Of a DNA stretch of 64,000 nucleotides, positions 15,125-24,208 are shown in pieces. The stretch's first letter is position 1. Each line of letters opens with the position of its first letter. The translations under genes were made by a program, and so were the position numbers. This DNA comes from Quadrisphaera sp. INWT6 (lineage in GTDB: Bacteria > Actinomycetota > Actinomycetes > Actinomycetales > Quadrisphaeraceae). The stretch lies in assembly GCF_015390235.1 (NCBI RefSeq), contig NZ_VUOH01000001.1, forward strand, positions 434,001 through 498,000. The letters are read 5' to 3'. A model generated the notes under the pieces. The model did not search any database and had not been told where the DNA came from. It saw only the letters and a program-made list of their open reading frames with translations.

Positions 15125-16651
15125 ATGAGCCCGCCCGCAGGCACGACCGTGCAGGAGGACCGGGTGGGAGGCGTGGACCGGACCGACGCGCTCCTCGCCG
15201 CCGTCGGCGCGCCCGACGCCCTCGTGCTCAGCCACCACGCCGAGCGGGGCTGGGAGCACGTCGCGGGGCGCGGGGCCGGCACGCCCGGTGCCGGCGGCGC
15301 CCCGCTCTCCCTCGACGACGAGTCCGGCGCCGACCACCTCGCCGCCCGGGCCCTGCGCACCGGAGGCGTGGTCCGCGTGCTCGCGGCGTCACCGACGCAC
15401 GTCGTCGGCGGCTACCGCGCGGCCACCGCCGCCGTGGTCGCGCTCGGCGACGACGCCGTGGTGGTGCTGGGCGCCCCCCGGCGCAGCGAGGGCCTCCTCG
15501 CCGCCGACGACCAGGCGCTGCGCCGCGCCGCGCGCACGGTGCTCGCCGACCTCCACGAGCGCCGCGCGGTGGTGGTGCTGCCCGGCGCCTCGACCGGCGC
15601 CCTCGACGGCCAGGTGGTCGACGAGCTGCGCGCCCTCCACGCCGTGCAGGAGCTCACCGGCGCCCTGCGCCGCCCGCCCGCCGAGGCCGTCGAGCGCGTC
15701 GCGCGGGTCCTGCTCGACGCCCTGGGCTGCCAGGTGGCCGCGGTCTGGGTCGACGGCGGGCCCGCCACCGTGGTGCGCCAGCCCGCACAGCTCGACGGGC
15801 AGCGCGACGGGCGCTCCGACGGGCGCGTGGGCGGCGGGCAGCTCGCCGACGACCCGGCGGTGCTGGCCGCCGCCCGTGCCGCCCTCGCGGGTCCCTCGCC
15901 CGCGGTCGCCCCGCTCGGGGCCCCGCTGCGGCCGGAGGACGGCGCGGTGGCGGCCCTCGTGCTCCCGCTGGGCGGTCCCGACCACCCCGCCGGGCCCGCG
16001 GGCGGCGTCCTGGCCGTCCGCTGCGGCGCGAGCGCCCAGCCCTTCAGCCCGCTGCGCCGGCGCATCGCCACGCAGCTGGTGCAGACGGCCGGCACGGTGC
16101 TCGCGGTGGTCCTGGCCCGGGAGAAGGTCGAGCAGCAGCTCTCCGACACCCGGCTCCAGCTGGGCCGCGACGCCCTCACCGACGTCGGCAGCCGCCACCG
16201 GTGGGACTCCGAGCTGGCGGCCGCCCAGGGCCTGGTCGACGCCGGCGTCCCCGTGGCCGTGGCCCTGCTCGACCTCGACGACCTCAAGCACGTCAACGAC
16301 ACCTACGGCCACGCCGCCGGCGACGAGCTGCTGCGCACCTGCGGCGCCGCGCTGCGGGCCTGCCTGCGCGGCAGCAGCGACGTCGTCGCCCGCGTCGGCG
16401 GTGACGAGTTCGCCGTGCTCGTGCCGCGCGTGGGCGACGTCGAGGCGCTCGCCGCCCGCCTGCGGGCCGGCGTGGAGCAGGCGCGGACCCCGGGCGGCCT
16501 CCCGCTGCGCGTGTCGGTGGGGGTGGCCCGGGCCGAGCCGGGGCGCACCGTCGCCCGGGCGGTCACCGAGGCCGACGCCGCCATGTACGAGGACAAGCGC
16601 CGCCGCCGGGCGCTGCGCACGAGCGCCGGCGAGCGCCCCGGGCGTGCCTGA
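15125..16651 (+). CDS. diguanylate cyclase with GAF-like sensor region
   Basis: The 508-residue protein ends in a GGDEF domain (about residues 345-500) with DALTDVGSRHRWD, LLDLDDLKHVNDTYGHAAGD and an intact RVGGDEFAVLV active site, so it should make cyclic di-GMP from two GTP. The region upstream (about 150-330) looks GAF-like; the first 150 residues are a poorly recognised alpha/beta segment. The usual inhibitory RxxD five residues before GGDEF is not present (GSSD instead), so product inhibition may be absent. No membrane segment is seen. The ATG at 15125 follows a possible CATACT -10 at 15100-15105. Confidence 0.85.
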   Translation: MSPPAGTTVQEDRVGGVDRTDALLAAVGAPDALVLSHHAERGWEHVAGRGAGTPGAGGAPLSLDDESGADHLAARALRTGGVVRVLAASPTHVVGGYRAATAAVVALGDDAVVVLGAPRRSEGLLAADDQALRRAARTVLADLHERRAVVVLPGASTGALDGQVVDELRALHAVQELTGALRRPPAEAVERVARVLLDALGCQVAAVWVDGGPATVVRQPAQLDGQRDGRSDGRVGGGQLADDPAVLAAARAALAGPSPAVAPLGAPLRPEDGAVAALVLPLGGPDHPAGPAGGVLAVRCGASAQPFSPLRRRIATQLVQTAGTVLAVVLAREKVEQQLSDTRLQLGRDALTDVGSRHRWDSELAAAQGLVDAGVPVAVALLDLDDLKHVNDTYGHAAGDELLRTCGAALRACLRGSSDVVARVGGDEFAVLVPRVGDVEALAARLRAGVEQARTPGGLPLRVSVGVARAEPGRTVARAVTEADAAMYEDKRRRRALRTSAGERPGRA

Positions 16652-17069
16652 GGCCCCGGCGGGGTCCGGCGCCGGGGCCCGCCGGGACCGGACGGTCGTC
16701 CGCACCGCCTTCGCCGTCGCGGTCCTGCTGCAGCTGGTGGTGCTCTACGCGCCCCGCGCGCCCTCCACGGGAGGGGTCCCCGGCGTGGACAAGGCCGTGC
16801 ACCTGGCGGTGTTCGGGCTCGTCGCCTGGACCGGGCTGCGCGCCGGCGCGCCGGGCCGCCTGCTGCTGCCGCTGCTGCTCGCGCACGCCGTGGTCTCGGA
16901 GGTCCTCCAGGACCTCGTGCTCCCGGACCGCAGCGGAGACCCGCTCGACGCCGTCGCCGACGCCGTCGGGGTGCTCCTCGGCGCGGCGCTGGCGGTGCTG
17001 GCCGGCCGCCGCGCGTCCCAGCGGCTCGCGCGGCGCGGCCGGACGGCCGGCGGCACACTGGCCCGGTGA
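16644..17069 (+). CDS. VanZ-like membrane protein
   Basis: The 141-residue protein has four predicted membrane helices. The VanZ-family markers are GVDKAVHLAVFGLVAW (the conserved D-K-x-x-H-x-x-x-F), then a helix with LLAHAVVSEVLQDLVLPDRSG and GDPLDAVADAVGVLLG. VanZ-like proteins are common small membrane proteins; the role of most is unknown, and resistance to teicoplanin is known only for the founding member. The GTG at 16644 overlaps the cyclase gene by 8 bases, and the stop overlaps the YqgE start by 4. Confidence 0.8.
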   Translation: MPEAPAGSGAGARRDRTVVRTAFAVAVLLQLVVLYAPRAPSTGGVPGVDKAVHLAVFGLVAWTGLRAGAPGRLLLPLLLAHAVVSEVLQDLVLPDRSGDPLDAVADAVGVLLGAALAVLAGRRASQRLARRGRTAGGTLAR

Positions 17070-17668
17070 CGCAGGGGCAGGGCGAGCACGGCGCCTCGAG
17101 CGGGCTCGACGGCTGGTCGATGACGGGCCGGCTGCTCGTCGCCACGCCCTCGCTCGAGGGGGCCGAGTTCCGCCGCACCGTGGTGCTCCTGCTCGACCAC
17201 ACCGCTGACGGCGGCGCCTTCGGCGTCGTCGTGAACCGCCCCACCACCACGGACGTCGAGACGGTGCTCCCCGCGTGGCAGCCGTTCACCACCGCCCCCG
17301 GCCGGCTGTTCCGCGGCGGGCCGGTGGGCCTGGACACCGCCCTGGGCCTGGTCGCGGTGCCCGGTGACGGTCCGGAGCCGCTGGGGGTGCGCCGCCTGGT
17401 GGGCTCGCTGGGCGTCGTCGACCTCGACGCCCCGCCGGAGGTCGTGGCCCCCGGGGTCGGCGGCCTGCGGATCTTCGCGGGCTACGCCGGCTGGAGCGCC
17501 GGGCAGCTGGAGGGCGAGGTCGAGGAGGGCTCCTGGTACGTCGTCGACGGCGAGGCCGGCGACGCCTTCACCGACGCCCCGGAGGGCCTGTGGGCGTCGG
17601 TGCTGCGCCGCCAGCCCGGCCGGCTGGCCTGGGTGGCGTCCTACCCCGAGGACCCCAGCCTCAACTGA
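17066..17668 (+). CDS. YqgE/AlgH family protein (UPF0301)
   Basis: The 200-residue product has the clear family signature: GRLLVATPSLEGAEFRRTVV, LLLDHTADGGAFGVVVNRP near residue 50, RLFRGGPVG, LRIFAGYAGWSAGQLEGEV, and EGSWYVVDG. The family is widespread and structurally known but its function is unresolved. The GTG start overlaps the preceding stop (GTGA), and a CACACT box at 17054-17059 sits 6 bases upstream, so the gene may be expressed both by coupling and from its own leaderless promoter. It is convergent with the solute-binding protein gene. Confidence 0.9.
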   Translation: MTQGQGEHGASSGLDGWSMTGRLLVATPSLEGAEFRRTVVLLLDHTADGGAFGVVVNRPTTTDVETVLPAWQPFTTAPGRLFRGGPVGLDTALGLVAVPGDGPEPLGVRRLVGSLGVVDLDAPPEVVAPGVGGLRIFAGYAGWSAGQLEGEVEEGSWYVVDGEAGDAFTDAPEGLWASVLRRQPGRLAWVASYPEDPSLN

Positions 17669-17690
17669 GGTGCCCCGGGGCCGGCGGGCC

Positions 17691-18554
17691 TCAGGCGCCG
17701 CCGTTGAGGGCGGTGCTCTTCAGGGCGCCGTCGGAGACGTCGTACTTCGCGAGCACCTCGTCGTAGGTGCCGTCGGCGATCGACTCCTGCAGCGCCCGCT
17801 GCAGCGCGTCGCGCAGCGCCGTGCGGTCCTTGGCCACGCCGAACCCGTAGGGCTGCGGCTGCAGCTGCTGGCCCACGACGGTGATGCCGGTGGTGGAGGC
17901 GCCGGCGAGGTAGACCGCGGCGGGCAGGTCCTCGACCCCGAAGTCGGCGCGGCCGGCGTCCACCTCCTCGACGCTCTTGGTGTACGGCACGTCGATGAAG
18001 GTGATCGGTGGCCGCCCGGCGGCCCGGCACAGCTCGGACTGGGCGGTGACGATGTCGCCGTCGGTGGTCCCGCTGGTGGTGGCCGCCCGCAGGCCGCACC
18101 ACGAGCTCGGTGAGGCGAGGTCGGCGGGGCCGTCCTGCCCGACGAGCAGCTGGGCCCCGGCCACGAAGTAGTCGACGAAGTCGACGTCGGCCTGGCGCGC
18201 GGCGGTGTCGGTCATCGAGGCGCCGACGACGTCGATCGTGTGCGCCGCGGCGGCCGGGCGCAGGTCGCCGAAGGCGACGTCCACGAACTCGACCTCCAGC
18301 CCCATGCGGTGGGCGAGGTCGGTCATCAGCTCGACGTTGGCGCCCTTGAGCTGCCCGCCCTCGCGGTACTCCATCGGGGGGTAGGTGGCGTCGGTGCCGA
18401 CGGTCAGCACGCCGTCGCTCACCAGCTGCAGGTCCGCCGCGGGGCGGGCCGCGGCGGCCTCCTCGGGTGCGGCGCCGCCGCAGGCGGACAGGCCCAGGGA
18501 CGCGGCGGCGAGCAGGCTGGCGGCGCCGGTGGCGCGCAGGCGGGTGCGGTGCAC
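17691..18554 (-). CDS. solute-binding lipoprotein (SBP_bac_3, amino-acid type)
   Basis: The 287-residue protein has a lipoprotein signal ending LGLSACGG (about residues 18-25), then a two-lobed periplasmic-binding fold of the polar amino-acid family. Landmarks are VLTVGTDATYPPMEYREGGQ, LMTDLAHRMGLEVEFVDVAF, and DFVDYFVAGAQLLVG, followed by the second lobe and the return segment GVAKDRTALRDALQRALQE. The GTG at 18552-18554 has AGGAGCA just upstream; a longer frame to 18620 has no such site. No permease or ATPase gene is adjacent. It lies 65 bases downstream of a chemoreceptor gene on the same strand, which suggests shared transcription. Confidence 0.85.
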   Translation of the reverse strand: MHRTRLRATGAASLLAAASLGLSACGGAAPEEAAAARPAADLQLVSDGVLTVGTDATYPPMEYREGGQLKGANVELMTDLAHRMGLEVEFVDVAFGDLRPAAAAHTIDVVGASMTDTAARQADVDFVDYFVAGAQLLVGQDGPADLASPSSWCGLRAATTSGTTDGDIVTAQSELCRAAGRPPITFIDVPYTKSVEEVDAGRADFGVEDLPAAVYLAGASTTGITVVGQQLQPQPYGFGVAKDRTALRDALQRALQESIADGTYDEVLAKYDVSDGALKSTALNGGA

Positions 18555-18619
18555 GGGCTGCTCCTGGGGGGTCGTCGGGCGGGTGGTGGTCCGGCTGCTC
18601 GTGGGCGTGGCGGCGGCCA

Positions 18620-20227
18620 TCAGACGGTGAACCTCTCGAGCTCGGTCTCCAGCGCGGCCGCGGACGCGGCGACCCGCGCGGCGGTGGCGGCGGCGCTCTC
18701 GGCGTCACCGGTGGTGCGCTCGGCCGCGAGGGCCATCGCCGAGATCGACCGCGTGACGTCGGTCGAGCCGGTCGCGATCTCGTCGATGTTCCGGGCCATC
18801 TCCCGGGTGGTCGCGGTCTGCTCCTCGACGGCGGCGGCGATGGTCGACTGCAGCGCGCTGATGCGCTCGACCACCTCGTTGATCGACTCGATGGCGGCGC
18901 TCGCCGCGTCGGCGTCCTGCTGGGCCGCGGCGACCTTCGCCACGATCCCCTCGGAGGTGCGCGCGGACTCGCGGGCGAGCTCCTTGACCTCGCTGGCCAC
19001 CACGGCGAAGCCCTTGCCGAACTCTCCGGCGCGGGCGGCCTCGATGGTCGCGTTGAGGGCGAGCAGGTTGGTCTGCTCGGCGATCGAGGTGATGACCCTG
19101 ACGATGTCGCCGATCTCGGCCGACGACTGCGACAGGCCCGCCACGGTGCGCGTCGCGGCCTCGGTGGCCCGCACGGCGTCACCGGCGACGGTGCTGGCCT
19201 CCTCGGTGGCGGCGGCGATCTGCTCGATGGCCCGCGACATCTCGCTGCTGGCGCTGGCCACGCTGCGGATGGTCACGGAGATCTCCTCCGAGGCGCTCGA
19301 CCCGGCCGAGGCCTGGGTCGCGGAGTCGCCGGCGCGCGCCTCGAGGGAGCCGGAGACGGCGGTGAGGTCGCGGGCCGAGGCGGCCATGTCGTCGCTGGCC
19401 CGGGCGACCTGCGCCATGAGGTGGCTGAGGTGGTCCAGGGCGGTGTTGAGGGAGCCGACCATGCGGCCCACCTCGTCGTCGGCGCCGACCGCGCCGCGGC
19501 GGTCGAGGCGGCCGGCGGCCACCTCCTCCAGCAGCCCGACGGTGGCCCCGAGGCGGCGGCGCAGCGAGCTGCGCAGGGTCAGGGAGGCGGTGCCGAGCAC
19601 GAGGGCGGCGAGGAGCGCGGCTGCCGCCGTCTGCCACAGCGCGGCGGAGCGGGCCGCGGCGGCCCGCTCCAGGGCGGCGTCGCGGGCGTCGCCGGCGGCC
19701 TCGCGGATGCCGGGGACGGCCCCGGCGACGGCGTCGGCCTGGGCGGTGAAGGCCGGGAGCGCGGCGCGCGCGGCGCTCTGGCCCGGGTCGGTGACCTGGA
19801 AGTTGGCGAGGGAGACCACGCGCTGGCCCAGCGTGATGAGCTGCTCGGTCTGGACCAGGAGGTCACCGGCCTGCTGGCGCGTCGTCCCCGTCGAGGCGGC
19901 CTGCAGCTCGCGCAGGGCGTCGCGCAGGGCGGTGGCGTCGTCGCCCAGCGCCGACACGGCGGACGCGCGCAGGGCGGCGTCGTCGGTGAGCAGGGGCACG
20001 ACCACGGCGCTGCGCAGCTTCGCCTGGCGGGCGTCGACGGTCTCGCCGAGGGCCGCGGCGCGGTCGGCGCGCACCAGGTCGGCCTGCGCCGAGCCCTGGG
20101 CGTCGAGGCCCCGCAGGCCGATGCCGCCGACGACGACGACGCCGGCGACGCCGGTCGCGGCGAGCACCAGCAGACGGGTGGAGATGCTGGTCGACCTGCG
20201 GGTGGCGGGGGCTTCTCGAGCGGTCAC
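18620..20227 (-). CDS. methyl-accepting chemotaxis protein
   Basis: The 535-residue protein is a transmembrane chemoreceptor. TM1 is at about residues 19-38, an external helical sensor domain spans about 40-185, TM2 lies near 190-212, then a HAMP region ([19 protein letters not shown]) and a long cytoplasmic coiled coil. The highly conserved hairpin tip is [19 protein letters not shown] followed by [15 protein letters not shown], the site that contacts CheA/CheW. No C-terminal CheR/CheB tether is present. The start GTG at 20225-20227 is preceded by AGGAGGAGC. No che genes lie in this window. A solute-binding lipoprotein follows in the same direction. Confidence 0.93.
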   Translation of the reverse strand: MTAREAPATRRSTSISTRLLVLAATGVAGVVVVGGIGLRGLDAQGSAQADLVRADRAAALGETVDARQAKLRSAVVVPLLTDDAALRASAVSALGDDATALRDALRELQAASTGTTRQQAGDLLVQTEQLITLGQRVVSLANFQVTDPGQSAARAALPAFTAQADAVAGAVPGIREAAGDARDAALERAAAARSAALWQTAAAALLAALVLGTASLTLRSSLRRRLGATVGLLEEVAAGRLDRRGAVGADDEVGRMVGSLNTALDHLSHLMAQVARASDDMAASARDLTAVSGSLEARAGDSATQASAGSSASEEISVTIRSVASASSEMSRAIEQIAAATEEASTVAGDAVRATEAATRTVAGLSQSSAEIGDIVRVITSIAEQTNLLALNATIEAARAGEFGKGFAVVASEVKELARESARTSEGIVAKVAAAQQDADAASAAIESINEVVERISALQSTIAAAVEEQTATTREMARNIDEIATGSTDVTRSISAMALAAERTTGDAESAAATAARVAASAAALETELERFTV

Positions 20228-20417
20228 CGGCTGCTCCTCCTGGTGGTTCGGCCTGGTCTGGTGCGGGGCGGGCCGCCTCACGACCCGTCGGTGGATCTTC
20301 GGTGCCCGGGGTGATCGACTTGAGGGACGAGCGCGGGGGACGCCGTCGCGGGGGAGCGGCCGGCGCGGCCCTCGGGACGGCAGCGGAGCGACGGAGCCGC
20401 GACGTACGCTGGCCCCC

Positions 20418-20768
20418 ATGAGCGAGCCGCTGTCCGACCCCGGCGCCAGCCCCGCGACGTCAGACCCGCGGACCTCCGGGTCGGGCACGGCGCTGCTCGA
20501 CCGCCAGCTCGTCGAGCAGCCCGTCGAGCCCGGTGACCACGAGCGCTACGCGCACTACGTGCGCAAGGAGAAGGTGCTCGAGTCGGCGCTGACCGGTGAG
20601 CCCGTCATCGCGCTGTGCGGCAAGGTCTGGGTGCCGGGGCGCGACCCGAACAAGTTCCCGGTGTGCCCGATGTGCAAGGAGGTCATCGAGGGGATGCGCT
20701 CCCGCGAGGGCGGCTCCGGCGGCAAGGGCGGCAAGGGCTCCGGGGGCAGCGGCTCCGGCGCGGAGTGA
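20418..20768 (+). CDS. DUF3039 family protein
   Basis: The 116-residue protein matches the actinobacterial DUF3039 family: GTALLDRQL, then [40 protein letters not shown] and [11 protein letters not shown]. Conserved His and Cys residues (H in RYAHYV, C in ALCGK, and C-x-x-C) suggest a small zinc site. The function is not known. The C-terminal tail is Gly/Lys-rich. TACGCT at 20405-20410 lies 7 bases before the ATG, a clear leaderless pattern. The stop overlaps the MFS start (GTGA), and the MFS stop overlaps the helicase start, so all three are coupled. Confidence 0.9.
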   Translation: MSEPLSDPGASPATSDPRTSGSGTALLDRQLVEQPVEPGDHERYAHYVRKEKVLESALTGEPVIALCGKVWVPGRDPNKFPVCPMCKEVIEGMRSREGGSGGKGGKGSGGSGSGAE

Positions 20769-22258
20769 TCCGGGGCGAGCTGCGCGTCGCGCTCGCCGGG
20801 ATCATCGCCCTCGTCACGCTGGTCGCCTTCGAGGCGATGGCGGTGAGCACCGCCATGCCCGTCGTCGCCGACGAGCTCGGTGGCCTGCGGCGGTACGGCC
20901 TGGCCTTCTCCCTCTTCCTCACCGCGAGCCTGCTCGGCACGGTCCTCGCGGGCGGCTGGGCCGACGCGCGCGGGCCCCGCGCGCCCGTGGTCGCCGGCCT
21001 GGTCGCCTTCGCCGGTGGCCTGGTCGTGTGCGGCACCGCTCCGACCTTCACGGTGCTCCTGGTCGGGCGCGCGGTCTCGGGGCTGGGGGGCGGGCTCCTC
21101 GTGGTCTCGCTGTACGCGGTGGTGGGGGCCGTCTTCTCCGACGAGGCGCGCCCCCGCGTCTTCGCGTGGATCAGCTCGGCCTGGGTGCTGCCCGCCGTGG
21201 TGGGGCCCCTGCTGGCCGGCTGGCTGGCCGTGGCGTGGAGCTGGCGGGCGGTGTTCCTCCTGGTGGCTCCGCTGGCGGTGGTCGTCGGGCTGGTGCTGCT
21301 CCCGCGCCTCGCCGGCGTGGGCGTCCCGGCGGGGCGGGGCGGCGCAGGCGCCGGTCGTGCGGAGCCGGCGCGCGCGGGACTGCTCAGCCAGCGCTCCCGC
21401 GCCGTCCGGGGTCTCGGGGTGGCTGCGGGCGCCGGCCTCGCGCAGGCCGGCGCCGCCGACCTGGTGCCCCTGCGCTGGCTCCCCGTGGCGACCGCGGTCA
21501 TCGGCGTGGTGGCGGTGGCCGTGGCGCTGCCCGCGCTGCTGCCCGCCGGCACCCTGCGCGCCGCCCGCGGCCTGCCCAGCGTCATCGCGGTCCGCGGTCT
21601 GATGACCGCCGGGTTCTTCGGCGCCGAGTCGTACGTGCCGCTCATGCTCGTGCTGGAGCGCGACCTGCCGCCGGCGCTCGCCGGCCTGGCCCTGACCGGC
21701 GCGGCCCTCGGCTGGACGCTGGGCTCGGCCCTCCAGGGGCGCGCCGACCTGCCTCTCGACCGCTCGCGCCTCATGGCCGTGGGGGGCCTGCTCGTCTCGG
21801 TGGCGGTGGGGCTGCTCGTGCTGCCCTCGCTGCACCTCCTGCCCGGGCTCGCGGTCCTGGGCACCTGGGCCGTCGGCGGGCTCGGCATGGGGCTGACGAT
21901 GTCGAGCACCAGCGTGCTGACGCTGTCGCTGAGCCCCGCTGACCTGCGCGGGCGCAACAGCGCGGCCCTGCAGCTGTCCGACGCGCTCGGTGCCGTGGTC
22001 GGCATCGGCATCGCCGGGGCGCTGTTCGCGGCCCGCCTGGGCGCCGCGCCCGACCTCCACGCCGACCTCGCCGGCTCCGCCGCGGGCGCCCCCGGCGGCG
22101 GCACCGCCGACGGCGGCGCGACGTTCGCCCTGCTCTTCGGCGGGCTGTGCCTGTTCGGCCTCCTGGCGTCCGCCACGGCGCTCCGCGTGCGCCCCGCGGG
22201 CGGCTGGGAGAAGGAGCCCGGGACCGGCCCCGGACCGGCTAGCGTGGCCGCGCCGTGA
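20765..22258 (+). CDS. MFS-family transporter (multidrug exporter-like)
   Basis: The 497-residue protein has 12 to 14 predicted membrane helices and MFS landmarks: VAFEAMAVSTAMPVVADELG in TM1, LGTVLAGGWADARGPRAPVV in the TM2-3 loop (motif A form), and GRAVSGLGGGLLVVSLYAVV in TM4. It resembles drug/proton antiporters; the substrate is unknown. The GTG at 20765 shares 4 bases with the DUF3039 stop. Its own stop overlaps the helicase start by 4 bases. Confidence 0.85.
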   Translation: MIRGELRVALAGIIALVTLVAFEAMAVSTAMPVVADELGGLRRYGLAFSLFLTASLLGTVLAGGWADARGPRAPVVAGLVAFAGGLVVCGTAPTFTVLLVGRAVSGLGGGLLVVSLYAVVGAVFSDEARPRVFAWISSAWVLPAVVGPLLAGWLAVAWSWRAVFLLVAPLAVVVGLVLLPRLAGVGVPAGRGGAGAGRAEPARAGLLSQRSRAVRGLGVAAGAGLAQAGAADLVPLRWLPVATAVIGVVAVAVALPALLPAGTLRAARGLPSVIAVRGLMTAGFFGAESYVPLMLVLERDLPPALAGLALTGAALGWTLGSALQGRADLPLDRSRLMAVGGLLVSVAVGLLVLPSLHLLPGLAVLGTWAVGGLGMGLTMSSTSVLTLSLSPADLRGRNSAALQLSDALGAVVGIGIAGALFAARLGAAPDLHADLAGSAAGAPGGGTADGGATFALLFGGLCLFGLLASATALRVRPAGGWEKEPGTGPGPASVAAP

Positions 22259-24153
22259 GTTCCTCCCCGCTCCAGCGAGCCCGTCCGTCCACCTCCGCGC
22301 ACCTGCCGTCGGAGGGCTCCGACGACCTCTTCGCCGCGGCGAGCGCCCCCGGGGCGGGCACCTCCCCGGGAGACCCGGGCGCGGTCGTCGGTCCGGTGGA
22401 GTCGCACGGCGGTCGCCCGCTGCGTGCCTGGCAGTCGCAGGCGCTCGCGCGCTACGAGGAGGCCAGGCCCTCGGACTACCTGGTCACCGCGACCCCCGGG
22501 GCCGGCAAGACGACGTTCGCGCTGACCCTGGCCTCGCGGCTGCTGGCGCGCCGGGAGGTGGCGCGCGTCGTCGTCGTCGCCCCGACCGACCACCTGCGCA
22601 CGCAGTGGGCCGAGGCCGCGGACGCCGCCGGGATCGTGCTCGACCCCACGCTGACCAACGCCGTCGGCCCGGTGCGCGCGGGCACGAAGGGCTACGTGAC
22701 CACGTACGCGCAGGTGGCGGGCAAGCCGGCGCTGCACGCGGCGCGGTGCACGGCGGCCAAGACGCTGGTGGTCCTCGACGAGGTCCACCACGCCGGTGAC
22801 GGCCTGAGCTGGGGCGAGGCCGCCGAGGAGGCCTTCGGCAGGGCCGCGCGCCGCCTGTGCCTGACCGGGACGCCGTTCCGCACCAAGCCGGGCGAGCGCA
22901 TCCCCTTCGTGAGGTACTCCGAGGTGCCCGACGGCGAGCCGGGCGAGCTGCGCAGCTCGGCCGACTACACCTACGGCTACCGCGAGGCCCTCCGCGACGG
23001 CGTGGTCCGCCCCGTCGTCTTCGCGGCGTACACGGGCACCGCGCGCTGGCGCAACAGCGCCGGTGAGGTCATCGCCGCGTCGCTGAGCGAGCCCAGCACC
23101 AAGAGCGTCGAGGCCACGGCCTGGAAGACGGTGCTCGACCCCAAGGGCCAGTGGGTGCCGCACGTCATCGCCGCGGTCGACGAGCGGATCACCCACCTGC
23201 GGGCCCACGGCGTCCCCGACGCCGCCGGCCTGGTGCTGGCCAGCGACCAGGACGACGCGCGCGCCTACGCGGCGATCGTCAAGAAGGTCACCGGGCACAA
23301 GCCCGAGCTGATCCTCTCCGACGACCCGACCGCGTCGAAGAAGATCGAGAAGTTCGGCACCGGGACGGCGCGCATCGCCGTCTGCGTGCGGATGGTCTCC
23401 GAGGGCGTCGACGTGCCGCGCGCCGCGGTGCTCGCCTGGATGACCAGCTACCGCACGCCGCTGTTCTTCGCCCAGGCCGTCGGCCGCGTGGTGCGCTCGC
23501 GCGGCCCGCACGAGGCGGCCACCGTCTTCCTCCCGGCCGTGCGCCCGCTGCTCACCCTGGCCGCGGCCATGGAGGAGGAGCGCAACCACGTCATCCCGCC
23601 GCCGGCCCAGGTCAGCGACGACCTCGACCCCCTGCCGCCGCGCGAGCGCGCCGCGGGGGAGACCCGCGAGTGGCGCGCCATCGACGCCGACGCGCAGTTC
23701 GCCCACGTGCTGCACGGCGGCCGCGCGGTGCTGGCCGGCGGCCCGGAGCTCACCGAGGCCGACGGCGAGCACCTCGGGCTGCTCGCCGGGATGCTGACGC
23801 CGGAGCAGACCGCGCACCTGCTCTCCCAGCGCGACGAGGACCACCGGCGCGCCGCCGCGGCCGCCGCCGTCCAGGACGACCTCTTCGGCGGCCTCGGCTC
23901 CGGGAGCCAGGGGTCTCCCGCCGGCGCCGGTGCGGGCCACTTCGAGCCCGACGAGGGGCAGGCGGGGTGGCGCGCCGCCGCCGACCTGCGCCGCGAGGTC
24001 AACCAGCTGGTGGCCCGGGTCGCCTCGCGGTCGGGGGAGCCCCACTCGCGGGTGCACGTGTCGCTGCGGCGGGCGGTGCCCGGGCCGGCGTCGGCGTCGG
24101 CGTCCGTCGAGGTGCTCGAGAAGCGCCGCGACTTCCTGCTCGCCCAGCTCTGA
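22255..24153 (+). CDS. DEAD/DEAH-box superfamily 2 helicase
   Basis: The 632-residue protein is an SF2 helicase of the type often found beside DUF3039 in actinobacteria. After a 60-residue disordered lead come a Q-like LRAWQSQALARYEE, Walker A ATPGAGKTTFALTLA, motif II DEVHHAGDG, motif III LTGTPFRT, then the second RecA domain with LASDQDDARAYAAI, VRMVSEGVDVPRAAVL and the arginine-finger region FFAQAVGRVVRSRG. Residues about 455-632 form a helical C-terminal region without a named domain. The nucleic-acid substrate is unknown. The GTG at 22255 overlaps the MFS stop; a TAGCGT at 22240-22245 could provide a separate promoter. Confidence 0.9.
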   Translation: MSSSPLQRARPSTSAHLPSEGSDDLFAAASAPGAGTSPGDPGAVVGPVESHGGRPLRAWQSQALARYEEARPSDYLVTATPGAGKTTFALTLASRLLARREVARVVVVAPTDHLRTQWAEAADAAGIVLDPTLTNAVGPVRAGTKGYVTTYAQVAGKPALHAARCTAAKTLVVLDEVHHAGDGLSWGEAAEEAFGRAARRLCLTGTPFRTKPGERIPFVRYSEVPDGEPGELRSSADYTYGYREALRDGVVRPVVFAAYTGTARWRNSAGEVIAASLSEPSTKSVEATAWKTVLDPKGQWVPHVIAAVDERITHLRAHGVPDAAGLVLASDQDDARAYAAIVKKVTGHKPELILSDDPTASKKIEKFGTGTARIAVCVRMVSEGVDVPRAAVLAWMTSYRTPLFFAQAVGRVVRSRGPHEAATVFLPAVRPLLTLAAAMEEERNHVIPPPAQVSDDLDPLPPRERAAGETREWRAIDADAQFAHVLHGGRAVLAGGPELTEADGEHLGLLAGMLTPEQTAHLLSQRDEDHRRAAAAAAVQDDLFGGLGSGSQGSPAGAGAGHFEPDEGQAGWRAAADLRREVNQLVARVASRSGEPHSRVHVSLRRAVPGPASASASVEVLEKRRDFLLAQL

Positions 24154-24163
24154 GAGCGCTCCA

Positions 24164-24201
24164 GGAAAGTACTTGCCAGACTGGAAAGTACTTGCCACAC
24201 T
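24164..24201 (+). promoter_or_regulatory. direct-repeat operator overlapping a leaderless promoter
   Basis: GGAAAGTACTTGCCA occurs twice (24164-24178 and 24183-24197, offset 19 bases), differing in flanks only. Each copy contains the palindrome AAGTACTT. TTGCCA at 24173-24178 can serve as -35 and CACACT at 24196-24201 as -10 (17-base spacer), 7 bases before the ATG at 24209. A repressor bound here would block RNA polymerase. Confidence 0.65.
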
Positions 24202-24208
24202 CGTCGAC

